Assembly: GCA_937926205.1 (NCBI GenBank)
Contig: CALEYL010000066.1
Location: 1-64,000, forward strand
Source of the DNA: an uncultured Saprospiraceae bacterium
GTDB lineage: Bacteria > Bacteroidota > Bacteroidia > Chitinophagales > Saprospiraceae
Length of the DNA stretch: 64,000 nucleotides
Direction of reading: 5' to 3'
Shown: piece after piece, positions 1 through 6,310 of the stretch
Numbering within the stretch: the stretch's first letter is position 1
How the letters are laid out: each line of letters opens with the position of its first letter
The notes under the pieces: generated by a model
What the model was told of the DNA's origin: nothing
Database searches by the model: none
Seen by the model: the letters and a program-made list of their open reading frames with translations, nothing else
Translations under genes and position numbers: made by a program

Positions 1-580
1 CCGTAGCTGCCGGCAGGCAGGTAAGCAAAAAGGCTCGTTGCCATAAGGCGCCCTTGTTTTCACGTTTGGCCACAGATGTTATCCGGCGATTCGGTCTTTA
101 ACCGGGTTTCAGGTTGGCTCCTCGGCTCGCGGCTGATTTTTGCCTGGTTTCTGATTCCGGTCTTATTGGGTATTAACATCCTATCTTTGCTCTAATAGCC
201 TGCAGATTTCTAGAAGGCAAAAAAAGGCGCCCTCCCCCACAAGCCAGCCCACCCCCCGACCGTAGGCCGGGACTGCCGGGGCGCTGTATGGCAACAGGTT
301 CACGACAAGCAGTAGTTTTCTGACAATCAGTTGGCAGGTTGCTTCCATTTGATATAGGAGTCTCAAGGGAGTCAGGTCGGGAACTGTTTGTTGCTTACAC
401 AACTGCTGGTCATTTATGCCCATGTGCGGGTGGCCTGCCTGCGCACTGTTCGACGGATGGAGTTTGCGCAGGCTAGCGTGGCAGCTACGGTTTATGCACA
501 AGTTTTTGTTAGCAATTGCCATTGAAGTGGACCATGCGACCTCTTTATCGACTATCTATAATGCTTATCCCATCCGATTC

Positions 581-677
581 TGTCATTCCCGCAGGTTTGT
601 CATTCCCGCTACCGGCGAGCGTTGGCTGTGCATATCGCATTATTGGATGCCGGTCCCAGCAGGGTTGTCATTCCCGC
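581..677. repeat. Three copies of TGTCATTCCCGC
   Basis: Exact 12-base copies start at 581, 598 and 666, and 11 of the 12 bases occur in reverse at 942-952. The third copy continues into GGGAATCTGCGAC. Short dispersed intergenic repeats of this look are common in bacterial genomes. I infer a dispersed repeat family, but only this window was available to judge it. Confidence 0.5.
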
Positions 678-806
678 AGGGAATCTGCGACGTCATACAA
701 AGTGCTTTGTGGTTTTTACGCTGATAGTCATTTTGTCTAAAACGTTAATATACATTCATTTGTAATTAAATTCAATCAACTGTCGCGCTTTTGCAGATTC
801 CCTTTC

Positions 807-938
807 GGGCTACGGTTTACACACATCTTGGCAACTTATTAATTTTCAATGGTTTGTAAATCATACCACAAATCAGTAATTTATTGAAAATCAAATACTT
901 ACAGAACGAGGTGCTGACTTGTGTGTAAACCATAGCCC
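807..938. repeat. Nested inverted repeat, possible MITE-like element
   Basis: The outer arms are 807-825 (GGGCTACGGTTTACACACA) and 920-938, complementary at 18 of 19 positions. Each arm abuts the sequence CCCTTTCGGG in the same orientation (800-809 and 936-945). A second, perfect 9-bp inverted pair lies inside (842-850 and 883-891). No coding frame fits. It could be a small non-autonomous element or a structured RNA; the sequence does not decide between these. Confidence 0.45.
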
Positions 939-1183
939 TTTCGGGAATGACAGACAGGTAAGGAGTTAAAGAAGTGATAACAATCGGCAACTCAGCTGCC
1001 TCGAAACAAATTGCATAGTGGACGTTCGATGACAAAATTACGATGATTAAGAAAGGGGGTCAGAAGTAGCGCCAGGATACAATATAAAAATGTGTCTAAA
1101 CAGTAGCGGCTGCCGGGTACGACACGGATTTTATGGTCTAAAACCCTGTAGATCACACCTTTTGACAACAATAGCGCAGCCCC

Positions 1184-1477
1184 TTACCACGCCGTATTAT
1201 GCCCAATAGCCGCCAAAACCGCCCCCAGCTTCGCAAGATCTAAGGACACCGGAGGCGTTTCCCCGTTTGCAACCCGGCCAATCACTTCCAGATCTTCGCT
1301 GAGCTGGCCCATGCTGATGCGGTCAGGCGTGGTATAAGGATTGTACAATTCTTCCGGATCAACAGCCCAGTAATAGTCAACGAGGGACAGTTCGATGACT
1401 TCGCCTTCCTGTTTGCGCAGTGCTTCGAGCAGCAAGGAAAGGGCTTTTTCTATTTCGGAAACCTGGATCTGTAGCAT
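1184..1477 (-). CDS. Conserved-looking small protein of unknown function
   Basis: A 97-residue acidic, soluble protein with no signal peptide or membrane segment. The N-terminal third (residues about 1-35) is predicted helical (EIEKALSLLLEALRKQEGEV), followed by a Tyr/Pro-rich segment and a helical C-terminus. I do not recognise the family. The ATG lies one base after the stop codon of the upstream gene (TGA-T-ATG), so the two are almost certainly cotranscribed and probably translationally coupled. Confidence 0.6.
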   Translation of the reverse strand: MLQIQVSEIEKALSLLLEALRKQEGEVIELSLVDYYWAVDPEELYNPYTTPDRISMGQLSEDLEVIGRVANGETPPVSLDLAKLGAVLAAIGHNTAW

Positions 1478-1478
1478 A

Positions 1479-1958
1479 TCAGTGACTGATTATTTTAAGA
1501 ATATGGTTGTAAAAAGCCTGAATCTCCTGCTCCAGATGCGCCACCCGGGATTCAATGATTTTTTGCTGAATCTGCTCACTCGGAGCGTTTTTCAGGAGAC
1601 CCTGGTTGTCAAATTTAAACGGATTGTTCTTATATTTTTCCAATTTCTCAATATGCTCCAGCATTCTTTTGTAATTGGACTTTGCCGCTTTATACTCGCT
1701 TTTCGACAGGCGGCTTTTTGCCCGTTCAATTTCATCCCGCAGCTTGTTTTGCGGCTGGTTCCCGCCATTGGCGGCGCCGGACGGGCCTTCCTCCACCGGC
1801 GGCTGCAGCATTTCTTCCCAACTTTCCATGGGCGTCATGGCCAACACTGGCGCCTCGGAAAGCTTGTCTGGCAAGGGTTTCATCCACCAAACGGATGTCA
1901 ATAATAACAAAAACAGCAGAATAAGGGAAAGCATTTTTTGGTTTAGCGTCAATTCCAT
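1479..1958 (-). CDS. Membrane-anchored coiled-coil protein, unknown
   Basis: A 159-residue protein. I chose the ATG at 1958 because the longer frame adds residues with no support, while this start places a hydrophobic segment (about residues 9-24) directly at the N-terminus as a signal anchor. The rest is charged: a Pro/Gly/Asn-rich linker, then long Lys/Glu/Ala helices (about 65-110) and a C-terminal helix with heptad-like spacing. This fits a single-pass inner-membrane protein with an outward-facing coiled coil. First gene of a two-gene unit with the 97-residue protein. No family recognised. Confidence 0.55.
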   Translation of the reverse strand: MELTLNQKMLSLILLFLLLLTSVWWMKPLPDKLSEAPVLAMTPMESWEEMLQPPVEEGPSGAANGGNQPQNKLRDEIERAKSRLSKSEYKAAKSNYKRMLEHIEKLEKYKNNPFKFDNQGLLKNAPSEQIQQKIIESRVAHLEQEIQAFYNHILKIISH

Positions 1959-2062
1959 GATTGCTAATTTTAGAAGATGATGAAAAGTCTTACCGTTCAG
2001 GAGTTTATCAGTAAGCACTTCAGGTCCTCTAAATGCAGGGGCAAGTGAGGGTGTGCGGGGCA

Positions 2063-2095
2063 AGTGAGGGCGTCACTTCAAGTGACACCCTCACT
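2063..2095. repeat. Near-perfect 33-bp palindrome
   Basis: Bases 2063-2078 pair with 2080-2095 with one C/A mismatch, leaving a one-base centre. The arm begins AGTGAGGGCGTCACTT. The sequence GCAAGTGAGGG also occurs just upstream at 2041, so the half-site is repeated. No T-tract follows, so a terminator is unlikely. It could be a protein-binding site or a cruciform-type repeat. Confidence 0.45.
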
Positions 2096-2201
2096 ACTCA
2101 CACCGGTGCAGTATACTTGTCTTCACATCTTGCCATTTCAGACTATCGCCGCTTTTTTTTCCGGTACCTTTGTTCCGGGCATGAAAAGGACTCGCCGCAT
2201 C

Positions 2202-2232
2202 TTGTGCGATTTGATTGATTTAGTTAGATTTG
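2202..2232 (+). promoter_or_regulatory. Promoter of the XRE regulator gene
   Basis: TTG at 2202-2204 is followed after exactly 20 bases by TAGATTTG at 2225-2232, a full match to the Bacteroidota -7 consensus TAnnTTTG. Transcription should start near 2239, giving a 5' leader of about 95 bases that carries the two palindromes at 2264-2297. Confidence 0.55.
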
Positions 2233-2263
2233 TTTGTTTTTAATTGACAAGGACAAATATATG

Positions 2264-2297
2264 CTGTTTTAAACAGTTTTTACACTGCTTTAAGCAG
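2264..2297. promoter_or_regulatory. Tandem palindromic operators of the XRE gene
   Basis: Two 13-bp near-palindromes, CTGTTTTAAACAG (2264-2276) and CTGCTTTAAGCAG (2285-2297), share the form CTGyTTTAArCAG. Their centres are 21 bp apart, two turns of the helix, so two dimers would bind the same DNA face. They lie just downstream of the inferred start site and upstream of the XRE gene. Autorepression by roadblock is the natural reading (inference). Confidence 0.6.
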
Positions 2298-2333
2298 CAT
2301 TTTTATCAGTTTGAATAAATTTTTTTTACCATA

Positions 2334-2684
2334 ATGTATATATCAAAGAATTTGAAATATTTGCGAAGTTCACGAAAATTAAACCAAGAGCAAGTAGCAG
2401 ATATACTTGGTAAGAAAAAGGCGATTATAGGTCAATATGAAAATAACCGAAGTATTCCTCCAGGTGATGTGCTGGTCCAAATTGCCCAGCTCTTTCAAGT
2501 AAGCCTGGACGATTTTGTCTTCCGGGACATTGAGAAGGAGGGGACGAGCCCAGCGCCGAACCCGGCTAACCAGGATGCAGACTTAGTTAATACAATCAAG
2601 CGCTTAGAGCGATATGTGACGAGCCTGGAGGGACAGATTAGGGAGAATGATCCGGAGCTGGCGCGGAAGTTGGGGCTGGAGTAG
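2334..2684 (+). CDS. XRE-family helix-turn-helix repressor
   Basis: A 116-residue DNA-binding protein. Residues about 5-62 form a Cro/C1-type HTH: LKYLRSSRKLNQEQVADILG is helix 1-2, the recognition helix follows around KKKAIIGQYENNRS, and the IPPGDVLVQIAQLF segment closes the domain. The C-terminal 40 residues contain a short helix (about 83-100) suited to dimerisation. Phage-type and accessory-island repressors have this layout. Its own leader carries two palindromic sites at two-turn spacing, so autoregulation is likely. It opens the AT-rich accessory region and may control genes downstream, but no second copy of the operator was seen in front of those genes. Confidence 0.85.
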   Translation: MYISKNLKYLRSSRKLNQEQVADILGKKKAIIGQYENNRSIPPGDVLVQIAQLFQVSLDDFVFRDIEKEGTSPAPNPANQDADLVNTIKRLERYVTSLEGQIRENDPELARKLGLE

Positions 2685-2759
2685 GGGGGAGAGATTAAAA
2701 ATAAGTGCTGGAGGAAAGGACAAAATCGCAGTAAAGACCAATTATTCAATAGTAATATT

Positions 2760-2852
2760 ATGGCATACCAATCAGAAGATAAACGGCGGATTCAAAAGGA
2801 ATTAGCTGACGAGGGGTTTAAACACGCTACTTTTTGTAGTTTGCTTGAATAA
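2760..2852 (+). CDS. Possible 30-residue peptide, weak
   Basis: An ATG at 2760 opens a 30-codon frame (begins MAYQSEDKRRIQKELADEGF) ending in TAA. The charged, helical composition is protein-like, and the frame lies 75 bases after the XRE gene in the same direction. It has no recognised family. It may be a small protein, the remnant of a longer gene, or chance. Confidence 0.25.
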   Translation: MAYQSEDKRRIQKELADEGFKHATFCSLLE

Positions 2853-2878
2853 GGGGCATTGTGGCTAATGCCGATATC

Positions 2879-2935
2879 CCCGTAATAGTGGGTATTGAAA
2901 TGCGCAATGCGTGTTTCAATACCCACTATTGCGGG
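2879..2935. terminator. 22-bp inverted repeat (hairpin) before the 324-residue gene
   Basis: Arms 2879-2900 and 2914-2935 are complementary at 21 of 22 positions, with a perfect 17-bp core (AATAGTGGGTATTGAAA) and a 13-base loop. It is the strongest simple hairpin in the island. No T-tract follows, so termination would not be of the classical kind. A repeat element or mRNA-stabilising hairpin is equally possible. Confidence 0.45.
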
Positions 2936-2966
2936 AAATCAGTGTTGAACACAAAAATAAAAGAAG

Positions 2967-3941
2967 ATGGACAAAGTATATAAAGTATCGGAAGTTTCGA
3001 ATATCACTCGTAGCTTAAGCTCAGATTCTAATCTCCACTTTATTTATTATGAAAGAGATTTAGAACAAGCTTTTGGCAAAATTGATTCGTACCAAAAACT
3101 AGAAATGGCCTTTAAAAAAGGATTATTATATTCAGATAAAACTATTATTATTACAAATGAATTGATAGCTGGTGAAAACTATGGAGATGGCGTGGATAAT
3201 GCATATAGAGATTTCGATTTTAAAGGTGAAAGTGAAGTCTCTCAATCAATCAAAAAATTAAGTGACAGATACAAAGAAATATCAAATTTTACTCAAAAAT
3301 TTTTTTTTCTGCCTTCAAAGATGGCAACACACAGCAGGTATACTGATTCATTTTATCATGTCGAAGAGTCAGAAGTAATAAATTATGATTTTTCTAAAGA
3401 GTATTCAAATAAACTTGGGATCAATATTTCATTTAATAACCCAAATATCAGAAACCATTTATTTGAAAATTATAAAACAAAAAACTTAAATCCAGGGGTT
3501 ATGAATATTTGGTTACCACAATTAAAAAACATCCCTATGGACACAATGCTAAAACTATGGAAAGATGAAGAATCCACATTTAAAGTATATCAATATGAAT
3601 TAAAAAGAATATTGAGCAAAATTGGCGATATTGACACTGAAATGAAACTTTTAGAATTGTTTCAAAATGTAGATGAAAACATTAGGAAAATAGAAACTAA
3701 ATTAAAGATAATTAAAAAATCTTCGGCCTTTTCAAAAATTGATGCAGTGATTGGAACTACAGTTTTGGGCTTAACTTTTTTTCTTCCAGAAGAAATTACC
3801 AAAATGATCCTATCTTTTCTTGGGTCATATAATTTATATCAATTCAAAGATTCTATCTTTAAACAAAAGGAAAAGGTTAATGATTTTAAATCAAGTGAAT
3901 ATTATTTGCCGTGGTTACTTCATGAAAAATCAATAAAATAA
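2967..3941 (+). CDS. AT-rich orphan protein with hydrophobic C-terminal segment
   Basis: A 324-residue protein rich in Lys, Asn, Ile and Phe. No signal peptide. Residues about 1-60 have mixed alpha/beta character. Residues about 195-245 are predicted helical and charged (KLWKDEESTFKVYQYELKR...). A single hydrophobic stretch lies near 255-285 (VIGTTVLGLTFFLPEEITK and following), which could be a membrane segment or a buried helical hairpin. I do not recognise the family. Base composition is much more AT-rich than the core genes of this window, suggesting acquisition by transfer. It stands alone between a hairpin (2879-2935) and an attC-like element (3968-4033), much like a single gene cassette. 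Confidence 0.7.
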   Translation: MDKVYKVSEVSNITRSLSSDSNLHFIYYERDLEQAFGKIDSYQKLEMAFKKGLLYSDKTIIITNELIAGENYGDGVDNAYRDFDFKGESEVSQSIKKLSDRYKEISNFTQKFFFLPSKMATHSRYTDSFYHVEESEVINYDFSKEYSNKLGINISFNNPNIRNHLFENYKTKNLNPGVMNIWLPQLKNIPMDTMLKLWKDEESTFKVYQYELKRILSKIGDIDTEMKLLELFQNVDENIRKIETKLKIIKKSSAFSKIDAVIGTTVLGLTFFLPEEITKMILSFLGSYNLYQFKDSIFKQKEKVNDFKSSEYYLPWLLHEKSIK

Positions 3942-3967
3942 ACGCTAAGAAATTGAACATATTCTGT

Positions 3968-4033
3968 GTACAACAAAGTGGAGAGCGACAAGCTTCCTAA
4001 ACGTCGGCCTACGTCTCCACTTACGTTAACGAC
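3968..4033. repeat. attC-like imperfect hairpin
   Basis: The element starts GTACAAC and ends GTTAACGAC. A 9-bp stem AAGTGGAGA / TCTCCACTT (3976-3984 with 4014-4022) encloses a shorter CGAC/GTCG stem with an unpaired CCTAC on one side only. Outer AAC...GTT ends, two stem segments and asymmetric extrahelical bases are the general features of integron attC recombination sites, and the position directly after a cassette-like gene fits. The outer box matches the RYYYAAC form imperfectly, and no integrase is in the window. Calling it a true attC is inference. Confidence 0.4.
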
Positions 4034-4056
4034 AATAAAAAGAAAAAGAAAATAGA

Positions 4057-4734
4057 ATGGCAATATCATCAAAAGTTATAAGATTACTTCTTTCAAGATC
4101 GGGAGGATATTGTGGAAATCCTGCATGCCATTCAGATTTGTTTCCATTTTTTGAAGATAAAACAATTACTAACGTCGAAGAATTGGCACATATTATAGGG
4201 CAAAGCAAAGGAGGTCCAAGAGGTAATAATTCTCTTCCATTGGAAGACAGAGATGAATACGAAAATATTATTTTATTATGCCCTACTTGTCATACAAAAA
4301 TTGACAAGAATCCAGAATTATATCCGTTAAAAATCGTAAAAAAATGAAAAAAAGAACATCAAGATAATATCGAAAATTTATTTCAAGAGCGAAAATATAG
4401 CTCGAGGAAGGATGCAAGAATAGAATTAGAAAAAATACTGAATGAAAATGAGGCGATATTTAATTTGTATGGACCATTTTCGGATTTTGCCAAAAACCCA
4501 TACTCAGATGCGCATATAATTTGGAATCAAAAATCAATTGAAATCATAATTCCAAACAATAGAAAAATTGTCAAATTGTTGGAATCGAATTATCATCTGC
4601 TAACTGATGAAGAAAATTTAGTTTTTGAAACTTTTAAGGTTCACAAAGACGGATTTGAGTTCAATAAATTATCAGGTGATAAAAATTCGAGTGTAATTCT
4701 ATTTCCAAAAGAACTAAAAAATGTCTTCCTATAA
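4057..4734 (+). pseudogene. HNH nuclease gene with in-frame TGA at an expected Trp
   Basis: Codons 1-96 encode an HNH zinc domain: C19 and C24, H45 (EELAHIIG), then C75-P-T-C78-H79. Codon 97 (4345-4347) is TGA. The same frame then stays open for 128 more codons to a TAA at 4732-4734. The join reads KK-[TGA]-KKEHQDN, and HNH proteins of this type commonly have Trp there (as in VKKWKxEH), so one TGG-to-TGA change explains it. Translation would otherwise give a 225-residue nuclease with an unknown C-terminal effector or sensor domain. Other genes in the window use TGA as stop, so general recoding is not expected. Explanations are recent nonsense mutation, sequencing error or read-through. The stop overlaps the next ATG (TAATG). 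Confidence 0.75.
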
Positions 4735-5144
4735 TGTCAAACAAATACAATAAATACCCTTTACCTTCGACTGTTGATTTTTTTATAAGCGCAACTAGCA
4801 ATCATTCCAAAGTCGCATCAGTATTAGAAATGTCACAATACTTCTATGAAGTTAAAAGGATTGGGTTGCCAAATTTAAAAATAGCATTAAGCAACATTTA
4901 TGTCCTTGGAGAAGCCGACGTGCATGAGATGCTAGCAGAATATGACGGCGTTGATTGCATTGTAGTTGGAGGTAATTGGAATACCTATACAGGTGCCGCA
5001 AAACAATTAGCAAAGGATTGTGGTGTTGGATTATTTCAATTTCGAGAATTCTTTGGTGCAATTAATAATGAAGGAAATAAATTTTTAAATTATGTTACTC
5101 CTGAGCCTGGTAAAAGAAAAAAGGAAGGAAAAGGAAATTCTTAG
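4734..5144 (+). CDS. Unknown protein of the HNH/nucleotidyltransferase module
   Basis: A 136-residue soluble protein whose ATG overlaps the stop of the HNH gene by one base (TAATG), implying translational coupling. Residues about 45-110 look like one alpha/beta domain: helix GEADVHEMLAEYDG, strand VDCIVVGGNW, then TGAAKQLAKDCGVGLFQFRE. The Asp-hydrophobic strand-turn-Ala-Lys order vaguely recalls PD-(D/E)xK or Mrr-like nuclease cores, but the second acidic residue is not clear. That resemblance is weak. The C-terminus is basic (KRKKEGKG) and overlaps the next gene. AT-rich. Family not recognised. Confidence 0.65.
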   Translation: MSNKYNKYPLPSTVDFFISATSNHSKVASVLEMSQYFYEVKRIGLPNLKIALSNIYVLGEADVHEMLAEYDGVDCIVVGGNWNTYTGAAKQLAKDCGVGLFQFREFFGAINNEGNKFLNYVTPEPGKRKKEGKGNS

Positions 5145-5388
5145 TAATTATGAATTGTTCCTTTTCGGTTCTTATATGGATAATCCAAAAGAAGCGAATG
5201 ATATAGATTTATTGATAGTGTATGATAAAAAAAATCTATCAATCGATAAAATCCTTGATGAACGTAAATCATTAAAGGAAATAATTCATTCGGAACTCAA
5301 CCTTCCAGTCGAAGTCTGTATTTTAAATCGTGAAGAATACGAAGATGATGACATGATGAAATATATTAAAAAGAAAGAATTGAAATGA
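5092..5388 (+). CDS. MNT-type minimal nucleotidyltransferase
   Basis: A 98-residue protein of the DNA polymerase beta-like nucleotidyltransferase superfamily. The active-site signature is intact: LFLFGS at 22-27 followed by D37-I-D39 (GS-x9-DxD), with a third acidic candidate in the strand near LPVEVCIL. Proteins of this size transfer AMP or similar to a partner and often act in MNT-HEPN toxin-antitoxin pairs; no HEPN gene is adjacent here. The chosen ATG overlaps the preceding gene by 53 bases. A later non-ATG start near 5144 would remove the overlap and keep the domain. Cotranscribed with the HNH and 136-residue genes. Confidence 0.8.
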   Translation: MLLLSLVKEKRKEKEILSNYELFLFGSYMDNPKEANDIDLLIVYDKKNLSIDKILDERKSLKEIIHSELNLPVEVCILNREEYEDDDMMKYIKKKELK

Positions 5389-5505
5389 ATACTGTGCCAA
5401 CAAAGCACCCGCTCGCATAGCGTGTTCCAAAACTCGGATTTGCAATTCACCGCTCGCAGGGATCGCCAGTGCCAATGATATCAAACTATACAACAAAAGT
5501 CACCA

Positions 5506-6234
5506 ATGAGAAACCCGAAATGGCATAGAGACGAAATCATTTTAGCGCTCGATCTGTATTTTGAAGAAGATCGCGGTCCAATTGATGATAAAAATCCTAA
5601 AATTATTGCCCTTTCTGAACTATTAAACAAACTGCCCATCTTTGACCTTAAGCCGAATAAGGTTACCTTCAGAAACGCAAACGGGGTCACGCTCAAACTG
5701 TCAAACTTCCTTGCTCTGGATCCGAGCTATAAGGGTAAAGGCATGGCAGCATATAGCAAATTGGATAAGGAAGTATTCGAAGAATTTGCTCAGGATAAGG
5801 TGCGTCTTAAAAAGATAGCTCGTGGGATTCGTCATATTTCAAAAGATGCTTCCTTATCCCAAGAAATTTTAAAAATTGAAGATGACGAGATATCGGGAGT
5901 AGACAGTGTTAGAGAAGGCCAAGTTTTATACAAACTTCACAAGGTCAGAGAACGTGATAAAAAAATTACTGCGGCCAAAAAAAAGCGGGTATTGAAAGAA
6001 AAAGGCGAATTAAAATGCGAGGCCTGTGGCTTTGATTTTGAAAAAGCTTATGGGGAATTAGGTAAAGGCTATATTGAATGCCATCACTTGGTTCCTTTGT
6101 CTAATTTTGAAAGTGGTAAAGATACCAAACTTGAAGACTTAGCACTTCTTTGTGCTAACTGCCATCGGATGATCCATAAAGATTTGAGTATTTCGAGTAT
6201 CGAGGCGTTTAAGTTAAAGTGGAATATATCATAA
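5506..6234 (+). CDS. McrA-like HNH endonuclease
   Basis: A 242-residue protein with a C-terminal HNH zinc domain: C171-E-A-C174, E191-C-H193-H194 (the catalytic ECHH step), and C216-A-N-C219-H220 with H224. The zinc site (four Cys) and catalytic His are all present. The N-terminal 110 residues are helical (PKWHRDEIILALDLYFEEDR... and VTLKLSNFLALDPSYKGKG) and resemble the N-terminal region of restriction nucleases in the McrA/type IV group that read modified DNA. Function as a restriction or anti-phage nuclease is inference. The preceding 117 bases have two copies of CGCTCGC but no clear hairpin. No methylase gene lies nearby. Confidence 0.85.
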   Translation: MRNPKWHRDEIILALDLYFEEDRGPIDDKNPKIIALSELLNKLPIFDLKPNKVTFRNANGVTLKLSNFLALDPSYKGKGMAAYSKLDKEVFEEFAQDKVRLKKIARGIRHISKDASLSQEILKIEDDEISGVDSVREGQVLYKLHKVRERDKKITAAKKKRVLKEKGELKCEACGFDFEKAYGELGKGYIECHHLVPLSNFESGKDTKLEDLALLCANCHRMIHKDLSISSIEAFKLKWNIS

Positions 6235-6310
6235 TCACAACGCCTATTCTCTGATAAGTCAAAATATCATTTGCGCTAAACAATTATTGATAAGTCACAA
6301 AACAGCCCAA

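Larger units (their letters stand above)
1..1183. other. Gene-free leading region with short repeats
   Basis: No open frame here has a convincing start, composition or family resemblance; the frames present are short and overlap each other on both strands. The stretch contains three direct copies of TGTCATTCCCGC (581, 598, 666), an inverted near-copy at 942-952, and a nested inverted repeat at 807-938 described separately. It looks like intergenic or decayed sequence. A distant gene lying mainly outside the window cannot be excluded for the first few hundred bases. Confidence 0.6.

Noticed and set aside
181..522. Minus-strand 113-codon frame and overlapping plus-strand frames in the leading region
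   Set aside because: No start context, biased low-complexity composition and overlap of several frames on both strands; no family resemblance.
1..540. tmRNA or 6S RNA in the leading region
   Set aside because: No tmRNA-like tRNA ends, tag frame or 6S-type bulged hairpin could be made out.
817..1035. Minus-strand 72-codon frame across the nested inverted repeat
   Set aside because: It runs through both repeat arms and has no ribosome-site or domain support.
4057..5388. Use of an alternative genetic code with TGA as Trp
   Set aside because: Many intact genes in the window end in TGA (for example the sigma factor at 25321-25884), so TGA is a normal stop here.
5389..5505. Second attC-like element after the nucleotidyltransferase gene
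   Set aside because: It has the GCCAACAAAG start and two CGCTCGC copies, but these are direct, not inverted, and no stem closes the element.
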